Positions 1 through 7,513 of a DNA stretch of 23,580 nt are shown piece after piece. The notes beneath the pieces were generated by a model. It was not told the origin of the DNA, made no database searches, and saw nothing but the letters and a program-made list of their open reading frames with translations. Position numbers and translations under genes: made by a program. How positions within the stretch are numbered: position 1 is the stretch's first letter; the number at the start of each line of letters is the position of its first letter. Origin of the DNA: CAUJGQ01 sp038325665 (lineage in GTDB: Bacteria > Chloroflexota > Dehalococcoidia > CAUJGQ01); the NCBI GenBank assembly GCA_038325665.1, contig JBBQJF010000034.1:1-23580 (forward strand), given 5' to 3'.

Positions 1-1094
1 TGGCCCGTGATATAGGCGAAGCTGACGTTCTCGAAGCGCAGATGCCCGCGGGCGTCGCGGAGTGGCGTCGCGCCGGGACGGTCGGCGATCTCTTGCTCCA
101 TGTCGAGGTAGTCGAACACCCGCTCGAACAGGGCGAGCGAACTGAGCACCGTCACGTTGACGCTGAGCAGCGACGAGATCGGCCCGAACAGCCGCCCGAC
201 CAATCCCGCGAAGGCGACGACGGTGCCGAGCGACGCCTCGCCGCCGATCACGCGGTGACCGCCGTACCAGTAAACGACCGCCGGGGTGATCGCGCCGAAT
301 AGCCCCATCGCCATGCCGAACCAGCGGCCGATCATCGCCCGGCGGATGTTGAGCCGGCGGATCTCACGCGCGGTCTGCTCGAAGGCGGCGATCTCGTCCG
401 CCTGGCGGCCAAAGGTCTTGACCAGCAGCGCGCCGCTCACCGACAGCGTCTCCTGCATCTGAGAGTTCATCGCGGCGAGCTTGTCCTGGATGCGGCCGAC
501 CAATTCGCGTTGGAGATTGCCCACCCGCCGCGCCGGCAGGACGAACAGCGGCAGGAAGGCGACCGAGAACAGCGCCAGCCGCCAGTCGAGCGCCAGCATT
601 ACCACCAGCGTGCTGCCGGCGATGATCATGTTCTCGACCACGCTGCCCATCGTGTCGCTGACCACCCCCTGCACGCCGCCGACATCGTTGCTGACCCGCG
701 ACAGCACCTCGCCGGTGCGATTCGAGGTGAACCAGCGCAGTGACATGCCAGTGAGGTGGCGGTACATCGCGCCGCGCAAATCAAGCACCACGCTCTGGCC
801 GACCGAGTTGCTCAGGTACGAGCGCAGCACGCCCACCAGCGCGCCGAATGCCACCAGCGCGACCATCACGATGATCAGGAGGTTGACCGCGGCGCCGTCG
901 CGCCGCGGGATCGCCTGGTCGATCAGCCGCTTGATCAGCAGCGGCGGCCCCAGGCCGACGGTGGAGGTGAGCAGGATGGTGGCGAGATAGGCGGACATCA
1001 CGGCGCGATGCGGCCACAGCAGACCGAGCGCCCGCCGCATCGTCGGCCAGGCCGGTCGGGTGGGACGTGCCTTGCGCCGGTCGGCGCGGGTCAT
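1..1094 (-). CDS. ABC exporter, fused permease/ATPase (5' part only)
   Basis: Gene on the minus strand cut by the left window edge; about 364 codons are visible. The translation begins MTRADRRKARPTRP and gives a full ABC-exporter membrane domain: a first hydrophobic helix (AYLATILLTSTVGLG), the typical stretch RWFTSNRTGEVLSRVSND (coupling-helix region), then ALDWRLALFSVAFLPLF and further helices. It ends in LRFENVSFAY, the first strand of the nucleotide-binding domain; Walker A would lie outside the window. By family this is a homodimeric or heterodimeric exporter of drugs, lipids or peptides in the cytoplasmic membrane; the substrate cannot be told. The start is uncertain: ATGs at 1154 and 1169 are in frame and would add 20 or 25 residues, and none of the three has a well-placed Shine-Dalgarno sequence (an AAGGAG lies more than 20 nt upstream of 1169). 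Confidence 0.92.
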   Translation of the reverse strand, partial: MTRADRRKARPTRPAWPTMRRALGLLWPHRAVMSAYLATILLTSTVGLGPPLLIKRLIDQAIPRRDGAAVNLLIIVMVALVAFGALVGVLRSYLSNSVGQSVVLDLRGAMYRHLTGMSLRWFTSNRTGEVLSRVSNDVGGVQGVVSDTMGSVVENMIIAGSTLVVMLALDWRLALFSVAFLPLFVLPARRVGNLQRELVGRIQDKLAAMNSQMQETLSVSGALLVKTFGRQADEIAAFEQTAREIRRLNIRRAMIGRWFGMAMGLFGAITPAVVYWYGGHRVIGGEASLGTVVAFAGLVGRLFGPISSLLSVNVTVLSSLALFERVFDYLDMEQEIADRPGATPLRDARGHLRFENVSFAYITG

Positions 1095-1169
1095 GGGACT
1101 AGAACCGGCGGGCGCGGCCGGTCCACGCAGATCAAACGAGGACGCATCGGGCATCAGGAATCCAGTCAT

Positions 1170-1595
1170 CGCCGGCGGTGCGCGCGGCGGATCATCTCCT
1201 TCTCAGCATGGACCACCGCCGGCCAAAATGCACCGCCCAACCGGGCAGGGCACGACCTGGGAGGATGGCCGGATCGCGATGACGTGAGAGCCTCCGGTGC
1301 TCTGGCGCACGGTCAGGCGACTTGTCCGGGATTGAAGGTCATACACGGGAGAGGAGTGGATAGTGGGACGGCACATGGGCCGTCTCTACCGCCCGCTTAT
1401 GGTGGCCTGCCGTGACCCGTCGGGTCGCCCGCGACCCCGGCTGTACCGAGCGACCGGCATCACCATCCAGGAGTGTGGCCGGGGGCCAGGAGTGAGAGTG
1501 GCAAGAGCGAGGTGGCCCCCGAGCGCCAATGTCACCGCGGCTCCCGGCGCTGAGCGGCTTCATGGGATCGTATACTCGTAAAGGACCGATCTTAG
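1170..1595. other. Non-coding, structured region
   Basis: No convincing gene is seen here. The segment contains several hairpins: GACGGC/GCCGTC near 1368-1386, GGGTCG/CGACCC at 1422-1427 and 1432-1437, a 9-bp perfect stem CGGGGGCCA/TGGCCCCCG (1480-1488 with 1513-1521), and AGCGCC/GGCGCT (1522-1527 with 1546-1551). A TATACT at 1571-1576 could be a -10 box for the endonuclease gene, but no good -35 box is visible. It may be the 5' leader region of the next gene or simply divergent promoter DNA. Confidence 0.45.
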
Positions 1596-1688
1596 CCCGC
1601 GGCTCAGGAGCGTGTCATCGCCCGTCTGCCGGCCTCCGACTCATCCATCTCTGACGCGCCCGACTCCAACGGCCCGCGGCTGGGGGAG

Positions 1689-2651
1689 GTGTACGACCGG
1701 CTGCTGGCGGCGTATGGCCCGCGCGGATGGTGGCCGGGGGCGGAGTCGCCGTTCGAGGTGGTGGTCGGGGCGATTCTCGTTCAGAACACGGCCTGGACGA
1801 ACGTCGAACGCGTGCTGCCGGCGCTGCGCGCCGCCGGGGCGCTCACGGTGGCGGGGTTGCGGGCGCTGCCCGAGCCGGAGCTGGCGACGCTGCTGCGCCC
1901 GGCCGGCTACTTCAACACGAAGGCGCGCAAGCTGAAGGCGTTCGTCGCCCTGCTCGACGCCGGTCACGACGGCGATCTCGCCCGGTTGCTGGCCCTACCA
2001 ATGGACGAACTGCGGGCGCGGTTGCTCGCCACCCACGGTATCGGCCCGGAGACGGCCGACGACATCGTGCTCTATGCCGCCGGCTACCCCAGCTTCGTGA
2101 TCGACGCGTACACCGTCCGCATCTTCACCCGGCTGGGCATCGTTCCGGCGCGCGACCGCTATGGAGACTGGCGGGCGTTGTTCATGGATGCACTGCCGCC
2201 ATCCGCGCCCCTCTTTAACGAGTACCACGCGCTGATCGTCGCTCACGGCAATACCACCTGCCGCCCGCGTCCTCGCTGCGCCGCATGTCCGCTACTGTCG
2301 CAGTGCCCAGCGGGGCAGGGTCATGGGTCATGGGGAGCGGGGAGCGGGGAGCGGGGAGCGCGGCGCCACAATAGAGCAGACCGAGCGGCCGGCAACCCAC
2401 GTCAGCCGGCTGGGGCGAGCCGGATGCCGACATGCGCCTCCACATCGTGGAACATCGCCGCCGGGCGTGAACTGCCGGCATCAATCACCGGTTTACTGTC
2501 GTGCATCGCGAACCGGACCACCGCCAGCGCCGCCGCTCCGACGGCGATCGCTCCTCCGGTCGCGGCCGCCGCAACACCGGCCGTGACGGCCGCGACCGCG
2601 GGGCCGGCGAACCCCAACCCGATGCCACAGACGGTGAACGCGAACTTCTGA
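1689..2651 (+). CDS. Endonuclease III-like HhH-GPD DNA glycosylase with read-through tail
   Basis: Residues 1-209 form a complete HhH-GPD base-excision glycosylase of the EndoIII-related group (COG2231 type). Visible are VVVGAILVQNTAWTNVE, the helix-hairpin-helix ATHGIGPETADD, catalytic Asp in VIDAYTVRIF, and a [4Fe-4S] ligand set C-X5-C-X2-C-X5-C (CRPRPRCAACPLLSQC). The EndoIII catalytic Lys position in the hairpin is occupied by Glu, so a monofunctional glycosylase without lyase activity is more likely. The protein should end just after the cluster, but codon 210 is CAG and the frame continues about 110 codons through a heptanucleotide repeat and then antisense through the end of the neighbouring minus-strand gene to 2651. 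That tail is low-complexity and unlikely to be functional. The start is the GTG at 1689; the family usually has a few more residues before YDRLL, and a GGGGGAG abuts this GTG, so a nearby upstream non-ATG start is possible. Confidence 0.85.
   Translation: MYDRLLAAYGPRGWWPGAESPFEVVVGAILVQNTAWTNVERVLPALRAAGALTVAGLRALPEPELATLLRPAGYFNTKARKLKAFVALLDAGHDGDLARLLALPMDELRARLLATHGIGPETADDIVLYAAGYPSFVIDAYTVRIFTRLGIVPARDRYGDWRALFMDALPPSAPLFNEYHALIVAHGNTTCRPRPRCAACPLLSQCPAGQGHGSWGAGSGERGARRHNRADRAAGNPRQPAGASRMPTCASTSWNIAAGRELPASITGLLSCIANRTTASAAAPTAIAPPVAAAATPAVTAATAGPANPNPMPQTVNANF
2319..2360 (+). repeat. Tandem heptanucleotide repeat at 3' end of glycosylase domain
   Basis: Six consecutive 7-nt units: two GGTCATG (2319-2332) followed by four GGGAGCG (2333-2360). 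The first unit directly follows codon CAG (2316-2318), where a single C-to-T change would create TAG. A unit of 7 nt is not a multiple of 3, so gain or loss of a copy would change the downstream frame; one of the alternative frames meets TAG at 2372. Confidence 0.9.
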
Positions 2652-3349
2652 CGCACCTTCTTACAGGCCTTCGCGACGTGCGCGTTGTACGCGTTTGCCA
2701 TATCCGCGATCTCCGCGACCGCCGCGTGCGGCGGAATGCCTCGCGCGATGGCGGCCTCCTGCCAATCGAACAGCGCCGCCCGCTTCGTCCGGAATTCCGT
2801 ATCCCGCGACAGTTCGATGGCTACGCGCAGCGCATCCTCCGCGTTCGGGAGGTCGGGGACCACCAGCCGCCGTGTCAATAGGAACGCCTGTGCCGAGAGA
2901 GAATCCGGCGCATCGGCGGCATCCGCGAGCTGGAAATCCCGCTGCACGGCAGCGGTCGAGTTGTAGGCCGCGATCACCTGTACATGGTGGACGCCCGGCA
3001 GCTTCTCCGTTACCTGTTCCCCCGCCAGAATCGCACGGGTCATCCCAAAGGTGTCGATGTGGTCTGCATCGAACTGCTCGGCGGCGAGTTGAGCGAGACG
3101 GGTCTTGAATGCCTGACGCCGCTGCTGATTCCACGGGCGCCGGATCGCGAGATCCGCCAGTTGCTCGAGGCGCTTTGCCTGTAAGTCCGGGTTCCAGCCG
3201 TGCGATACCCAATATGCCGACTCATCACGGTCCGGCTGGTGCGTCATCACGGGCAGAACGAGCCGGTCATAGAGAAGTACGTTCGCGACCAGCGCCCCGG
3301 TGTCGTTGTGATCATCGACAGATAGTGACCCCCAGCGCTCCACGGCCAT
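2402..3349 (-). CDS. Orphan protein with C-terminal hydrophobic hairpin
   Basis: A 315-residue protein starting at the ATG at 3349, which has GGAGG six bases upstream (3356-3360); a GTG one codon earlier is also in frame. I do not recognise a named domain. The N-terminal part (RWGSLSVDDHNDTGALVANV, then LLYDRLVLPV) and a central helical region (AAVAEIADMANAYNAH) look soluble. About residues 235-285 are a long Gly/Ala/Val-rich hydrophobic stretch (CGIGLGFAGPAVAAVTAG, then GGAIAVGAAALAVVRFAM) that could be a membrane hairpin. The N-terminal pattern recalls uncharacterised proteins scattered in Chloroflexota and cyanobacteria (memory only). Its last 250 bases overlap, on the opposite strand, the tail of the preceding glycosylase frame. 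Function unknown. Confidence 0.75.
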   Translation of the reverse strand: MAVERWGSLSVDDHNDTGALVANVLLYDRLVLPVMTHQPDRDESAYWVSHGWNPDLQAKRLEQLADLAIRRPWNQQRRQAFKTRLAQLAAEQFDADHIDTFGMTRAILAGEQVTEKLPGVHHVQVIAAYNSTAAVQRDFQLADAADAPDSLSAQAFLLTRRLVVPDLPNAEDALRVAIELSRDTEFRTKRAALFDWQEAAIARGIPPHAAVAEIADMANAYNAHVAKACKKVRQKFAFTVCGIGLGFAGPAVAAVTAGVAAAATGGAIAVGAAALAVVRFAMHDSKPVIDAGSSRPAAMFHDVEAHVGIRLAPAG

Positions 3350-3401
3350 CACTCACCTCCATGTCATCGCTCGTCGCCGGCTCGACGGAGATCGTGCGCC
3401 C

Positions 3402-4295
3402 TTAGCCGAGAGCGTGTACCCACGGAGGGAACGCCTCGACCAGTCGTGTGATGTAGTCGTCGGGCACGCGCGCCAGGTTGTCCACGTATGCCCGCATGAG
3501 CATGACGACCGTCGCCGCCTTCGCCACCGCGATGTCCCGCGCCAGTTCATCGAGGGTCCAGGGCAACGGATCAGTGCCTTGGCCCCACTCCTCGATGTAG
3601 CGGGCAGCGACCAGCCGGAACCGCGCGGTATCACCCAGGCCCGGCACGATGGTGGCGAGGTCGCCGGCGGGCACGCCGCGCCGGAAAAGCTCCCAGTCGT
3701 ACAACGCCACGCTGCCATCGCGGCGTACACCCCAGTTCGGCGGGCTAGCATCCCCGGAAATCCAACACCATCCCCCGGTCAGGGGCGCCGCCTCGCGTTG
3801 GAGGGCATGCAACGGTGGCTCCAGGCGAGAGGCGACACCGGCCGGGAAGCAGCCGAGCGCCGTGTCGGTCGCGTCAGCGGTCCAGGAGCGCGCCGGCGAT
3901 TCAGGGAAGTCCAACGTCCAATCGCGGGTCGTCCGGTGGAGACGCGCGAGCACCGCGACAACACGCGGATCCGGTCGCCCGTGGTCGGAAGGTGGCGTCG
4001 GGAGCGGATCGGGGATGTCCTCCAGGATGAACCAGTCGGCACCCGGCAGATGCGCCAGCCATGCGAGCCGGGGAATGGGCACGGCGGCCGCGCGCAGCCG
4101 CCCGGCGATAGTCTCATAGAAGTGGGCCTCCGCCGGCCGGGGGCTTGCCTTGATCACGACCGAGCCGGTAGGAAACCGGGCGCGGTAGACCCGCGCCACG
4201 CTCATCCCGCCGAGCCGCTCGACGGCCACCGCTTCCCCGCACGCGCGCCGGAGATACGCGACCACCGGCTCAGGCCAACTGGCCAACAGATCCAT
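3402..4295 (-). CDS. APH-fold phosphotransferase family protein
   Basis: A protein of about 297 residues with the aminoglycoside-phosphotransferase/choline-kinase fold. Seen (numbering from the GTG at 4307): Lys53 in SVVIKAS for ATP binding, FILEDIPDPLP as the hinge, then SGDASPPNWG (Asp186, Asn191) as the catalytic loop and LYDWE (Asp204) as the metal-binding position. The usual H-x-D Brenner motif reads S-G-D, so the His is replaced; other APH-like proteins tolerate this. The substrate could be a small alcohol, antibiotic or lipid head group and cannot be assigned. The ATG at 4295 has GGGGTGA upstream; the GTG at 4307 would add four residues. No partner gene is adjacent closely enough to show a pathway. 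Confidence 0.8.
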   Translation of the reverse strand: MDLLASWPEPVVAYLRRACGEAVAVERLGGMSVARVYRARFPTGSVVIKASPRPAEAHFYETIAGRLRAAAVPIPRLAWLAHLPGADWFILEDIPDPLPTPPSDHGRPDPRVVAVLARLHRTTRDWTLDFPESPARSWTADATDTALGCFPAGVASRLEPPLHALQREAAPLTGGWCWISGDASPPNWGVRRDGSVALYDWELFRRGVPAGDLATIVPGLGDTARFRLVAARYIEEWGQGTDPLPWTLDELARDIAVAKAATVVMLMRAYVDNLARVPDDYITRLVEAFPPWVHALG

Positions 4296-4587
4296 TGCTG
4301 GTGTCACCCCAACCGGTCACTCCCGCCATCCACTTTCCGGCCGGCGATACATCAACCTGCCGCTCCGAGGGCACCCGCCGCGAGACCACCCGCGTCGTCC
4401 GCACGTTCGCCCTCATCCCGGCCATCGCTCGCCGGCTCACGCGGCGACTACCGACGCCCCGCGCCCGTCCCCCGTCTTCCACCCCTGTCGGCGGTAGACA
4501 TATTGTCAACGGGAAAAGCGCCGAACCCGCGCACCCACCCGCTCCCCTCCACGACTGCATCGGGCGTCTCCCATACCTACCCGTGAA
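4296..4587. other. Intergenic region between APH-like and esterase genes
   Basis: About 290 bases without a supported gene. On the minus strand there is a TTGACA (4504-4509) embedded in GACAATATGTC, an inverted repeat, about 200 bases upstream of the APH-like gene. I could not find a matching -10 box at the usual spacing, so a promoter is only a possibility. Confidence 0.4.
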
Positions 4588-4614
4588 CCGCCCCCGTGAC
4601 CTCTGACCTGTGCC
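4588..4614 (-). repeat. Heptanucleotide repeat after esterase stop codon
   Basis: Read in the sense of the esterase gene, the stretch after the TAG stop contains GGTCAGA and GGTCACG followed by GGGGCGG, the same 7-nt type of units found after several other genes in the window. Confidence 0.7.
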
Positions 4615-4620
4615 CCCCGT

Positions 4621-5514
4621 CTACCCCGTGTGCTTCTTCACGAACTCGCCGATACGCTGGATCGCCTGCTGGCCCTCGGGCAGCATCCCCGCGAAGATAT
4701 GCCAGACGTGAATCATGTCGTCCCACACTTCGAGGGTCGAGTCCACGCCAGCGGCACGGGCACGGGCGTCGAGGCGGACGGAGTCGTCGAGCAGGGTTTC
4801 GGTGGCGCCGACCTGGATCAGTAGCGGCGGCAGGCCGGTGAGATCGGCGTAGAGCGGCGCGGCAAGCGGCGTACGCGCGCCGGCCTCGCCGAGGTAGCGC
4901 TTCGCCATCTGCACGAGTCCGTCGCGCTGAACGATAGGGTCAACCGCGGCGTTGCCGCTCATCGAATCGCCCGTGCCCTCCAGGTCAACCCAGGGCGACA
5001 GGCAGACCCCGGCGGCGGGCAGCGGCTCGCCCGCGTCGCGTAGCGCCACCAGAGTCGCCATCGTCAGGCCACCCCCGGCCGAGTCGCCCGCCACCACGAT
5101 CCGGCGTGGATTCACACCCGAACCGAGCAGCCAGCGATACGCGGCCATCGCGTCATCGACCGCCGCCGGGAAAGGATGCTCGGGGGCGAGGCGATAGTCG
5201 ATCGCCAGCGCACGGGCCGCCGATGCGCGCGACAGCCGCGCCACCATCTCACGGTGGGTGTTGATCGAGCCGATCACATAGCCGCCGCCGTGCAGATAGA
5301 AGATCACGCGGTCCTCGACGGCGCCCGGCGCGGTGATCCACTCGGCGGGCACACCGTTCACCGTCACCGGCTCCCGCCGCACGTCCTCGGGCGTGGGGAA
5401 TCCATCAGCCATCTTCTCGAACCCGGCGCGGGTTTCCTCCACGCTGGTATCTGGTGAGGCGATCGGCCGGGCGCGCAACATCTGCACGAGCTTCTGAATC
5501 TGTTCACTTGGCAT
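4621..5514 (-). CDS. Alpha/beta hydrolase, HSL-type esterase
   Basis: A 297-residue carboxylesterase of the hormone-sensitive-lipase (alpha/beta hydrolase fold-3) family. The oxyanion motif HGGGY is at 75-79, the nucleophile Ser145 sits in GDSAGG, the acidic region is GATETLLDD (239-244), and the catalytic His269 is in DMIHVWH. The length is normal for the family and no signal peptide is seen, so it should act in the cytoplasm on short-chain acyl esters. The start ATG is preceded by GGAGGG in the sense direction. Upstream lies a divergent intergenic region shared with the carboxypeptidase gene. Confidence 0.93.
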   Translation of the reverse strand: MPSEQIQKLVQMLRARPIASPDTSVEETRAGFEKMADGFPTPEDVRREPVTVNGVPAEWITAPGAVEDRVIFYLHGGGYVIGSINTHREMVARLSRASAARALAIDYRLAPEHPFPAAVDDAMAAYRWLLGSGVNPRRIVVAGDSAGGGLTMATLVALRDAGEPLPAAGVCLSPWVDLEGTGDSMSGNAAVDPIVQRDGLVQMAKRYLGEAGARTPLAAPLYADLTGLPPLLIQVGATETLLDDSVRLDARARAAGVDSTLEVWDDMIHVWHIFAGMLPEGQQAIQRIGEFVKKHTG

Positions 5515-5641
5515 AATGTGCCCTCCATTGTTCGGCCGCCGGCCGGTAGATTGTGGTGCACTGCTCGATCAACGCATCCTCGCCGCTGGCGCGCTCTCAT
5601 AGGCGCCACCGTCGTGACAGTATGACACCAATACGAAAGGA

Positions 5642-5677
5642 AGGTGATCGCGGGATTCGGTCGTCTCGCGATCACCT
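5642..5677. repeat. 11-bp perfect inverted repeat upstream of carboxypeptidase gene
   Basis: AGGTGATCGCG (5642-5652) and CGCGATCACCT (5667-5677) are exact reverse complements with a 14-nt spacer, ending 27 nt before the ATG at 5705. It could be an operator for a dimeric regulator in the divergent promoter region or a hairpin in the 5' leader. No U-tract follows, so an ordinary terminator is unlikely. Confidence 0.75.
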
Positions 5678-5704
5678 CGCGCGCCCTCGCCCGAACCCGG
5701 TACG

Positions 5705-6448
5705 ATGCATGAGATGAAGCGAGCGATACTGCTGTTGCTACCACTCCTTGTCATCGCCGGATGCGGCCGTGACTCGGCGGCGCCGTCACCCTCGCCGTCG
5801 CCACGGGCGCGACAACCGTCACCGACCGTGTCGATCCAGAAGGCAACGCCCACACCAACGCCGCCGCCTCCGCCACAGATCTGCCTGGTAACGCGTTCCC
5901 GTGGCGTGGGTTCGAGCTACGCTCCGTCCGACTTGATAGCGTTTCCGGTCGACTTGAGTGTACGCAAGGATGTGCGCGTGCGCCGGGAGACCGCGCGGGC
6001 ATTGCAACAATTGCTGGCCGCCGCCCGCGATGAGGGTCACGACCTGCTGGCGCTCTCCGGCTATCGCTCGTATCAGGAGCAGCGGGAGGTGCTCGATCAG
6101 GAAACTCGTGCGTTCGGCGCCGCGCGGGCCGAGCAACAGGTGGCGCCGCCCGGTCACAGCGAACACCAGCTCGGCGTGGCCGTGGATGTGACCACCGCTC
6201 GCAAACCCTACGACCTCGACCAAACGTTCGGCGCCGAGCCGGAGGGCCTCTGGGTCGCCGCCAACGCTGCCCGTTTTGGCTTCGTGATCAGCTACCCGGC
6301 GGGTAAATCGGCCGTCACCGGATATGTCTATGAGCCGTGGCATATTCGCTACGTTGGTGTTCCTCTCGCGGAGGAGATTGCCGCCTCGGGCCTGACGCTC
6401 ACCGAGTATCTCCCCCTGCACGGTATGGATGGCTGCCCATCCGCGTAG
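5705..6448 (+). CDS. Lipoprotein D,D-carboxypeptidase, VanY/LAS family
   Basis: A 247-residue peptidoglycan carboxypeptidase. The N-terminus is a lipoprotein signal: MKRAILLLLPLLVIAGC, with the lipobox ending at Cys20. A Ser/Pro/Thr-rich linker (about 21-58) holds the catalytic domain away from the membrane. The domain has SGYRSY, the zinc-binding SEHQLGVAVD (His154, Asp161) and EPWHIRY (His213), the LAS-family ligands. By family it is a zinc enzyme that removes the terminal D-Ala from muropeptides outside the membrane. The start could be the ATG at 5705 or at 5714 (MKRAI...), the latter giving a more typical signal peptide; neither has a strong Shine-Dalgarno sequence. It lies divergently from the esterase gene, with an 11-bp inverted repeat upstream. 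Confidence 0.93.
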   Translation: MHEMKRAILLLLPLLVIAGCGRDSAAPSPSPSPRARQPSPTVSIQKATPTPTPPPPPQICLVTRSRGVGSSYAPSDLIAFPVDLSVRKDVRVRRETARALQQLLAAARDEGHDLLALSGYRSYQEQREVLDQETRAFGAARAEQQVAPPGHSEHQLGVAVDVTTARKPYDLDQTFGAEPEGLWVAANAARFGFVISYPAGKSAVTGYVYEPWHIRYVGVPLAEEIAASGLTLTEYLPLHGMDGCPSA

Positions 6449-6807
6449 CCGCGAGCGACGCCCCTCCGCCGGACCACACCCACGAGACGGACGGCCCCGC
6501 GGCCCGAACGATGCAACGCGCCCCCGGGCGGGCGCTCCCACCGCGCTCAAAGCGCGTGATTAGAACCTGAACGCGTGCGCACGATCAGAGTGACCGGCGA
6601 TGGGCTGGAAGGAAATTCTTGGTATGAACCGTCATGAACGGGCCGCGACTCGGCCGTCTCCGCAACCCGCCCCGCCACATTGGCTCACCCGACGCCTGTT
6701 GCCGGTCGCTCTCGGTCGTGTCAGTCAGAGGTGCGCTAAGTCGCCTGCCCTTCGATACCTTGAGTACACGTCAGTGAGATGGCCGGCGCTCGGCGGAGAT
6801 AACGATC
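6449..6807. other. Intergenic region after carboxypeptidase gene
   Basis: About 360 bases with no gene that I can support. A 6-bp hairpin CGCGCT-CAA-AGCGCG (6542-6556) and GC-rich palindromic sequence just before it (about 6517-6535) may help end the carboxypeptidase transcript, but no T-tract follows. Confidence 0.4.
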
Positions 6808-7452
6808 ATGCGCGATCACGGATTTGGAAGGTTTCAAACGGGAGAATCGGTCAGTCTGGTGATTGGGGAGGGCCGAGAAGCGGCCGGTTTCGCGGCTGTC
6901 GTGGCCTCGACCGGCCGCGACGGCATCGAGTTGGTGCTTAAGGTTGCGCCGATTCGCGCGACCACGCTGGCGCCGTCGCGGGTGGTGTCCGTGATCGGCC
7001 CGGATCGGGTCATGCACACGGCACAGATCCTGTGGACCGAGTCGACACCGGAGTTGGTGGTGATGCTGGGGCAGGTGGACGCCGGCACGCCGGACGGCAA
7101 TCAGCGACAGTACCGCCGCGTGGCGATGCAACTGCTCCCCACCCACACGTCGATTATCTCGGCCAGAAGCGCGGCCCGTTTTCGCGTCCATGTGGTCGAC
7201 CTCAGCGGCGGCGGCGCACGCCTGTTGTCGCCGCGAGCGCTGCTGATCGACACCTCGCTCAGTCTGACGTTGCCCATGTCCGAAGGGCGGGATGCTATCA
7301 ATGTGCGCGCCCAAGTCATGTGGGTGCGGCGACTTTACCAATCGTGGTTGACCGGCATCCATTTCGAGGGGGTGGCGCCGTCAGAGCGCGACCTCATCAC
7401 GCGCACGGTGTTCTTGCGCCGGTGGAAGCGAGCGAATGTGGGCGGCTCATAG
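6808..7452 (+). CDS. PilZ-domain c-di-GMP-binding protein
   Basis: A 214-residue protein with a YcgR-like layout: an N-terminal beta-rich domain (about 1-97) followed by a PilZ domain (about 98-205). The c-di-GMP-binding signature is intact: RQYRR (Arg100, Arg104) and DLSGGG (Asp131, Ser133, Gly136). By family it senses c-di-GMP and changes surface behaviour or secretion through a partner protein. It is not next to motility genes here; a GGDEF protein that could supply the ligand lies at the far right of the window. The ATG at 6808 has GGAG about 10 nt upstream. The stop TAG lies inside the inverted repeat that separates it from the convergent acyl-CoA synthetase gene. Confidence 0.9.
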   Translation: MRDHGFGRFQTGESVSLVIGEGREAAGFAAVVASTGRDGIELVLKVAPIRATTLAPSRVVSVIGPDRVMHTAQILWTESTPELVVMLGQVDAGTPDGNQRQYRRVAMQLLPTHTSIISARSAARFRVHVVDLSGGGARLLSPRALLIDTSLSLTLPMSEGRDAINVRAQVMWVRRLYQSWLTGIHFEGVAPSERDLITRTVFLRRWKRANVGGS

Positions 7453-7513
7453 GTCACGGGTCACAGGTCATGGGGGGACCGCGAGCGCTCTCTATGACCC
7501 GTGACCTATGACC
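7447..7513. terminator. 17-bp inverted repeat made of two opposed heptad repeats
   Basis: TCATAGGTCACGGGTCA (7447-7463) and its exact reverse complement (7495-7511) flank a 31-nt loop between two convergent genes. The left arm belongs to heptads in plus orientation (7452-7479) starting in the PilZ stop codon; the right arm to heptads in minus orientation (7486-7513) starting directly after the acyl-CoA synthetase stop. It may end transcription from both sides, although no U-tract is present. Confidence 0.7.

Noticed and set aside
1460..1555. T-box-like leader before the glycosylase gene (GGTGG and ACCGCGG words)
   Set aside because: The T-box core sequence and antiterminator layout are not in the right order, and the next gene is not a tRNA-synthetase or amino-acid gene.
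6600..6941. Plus-strand open frame of 113 codons overlapping the PilZ gene start
   Set aside because: It overlaps the PilZ gene in another frame, has Arg/Pro-rich GC-shadow composition and no family pattern.
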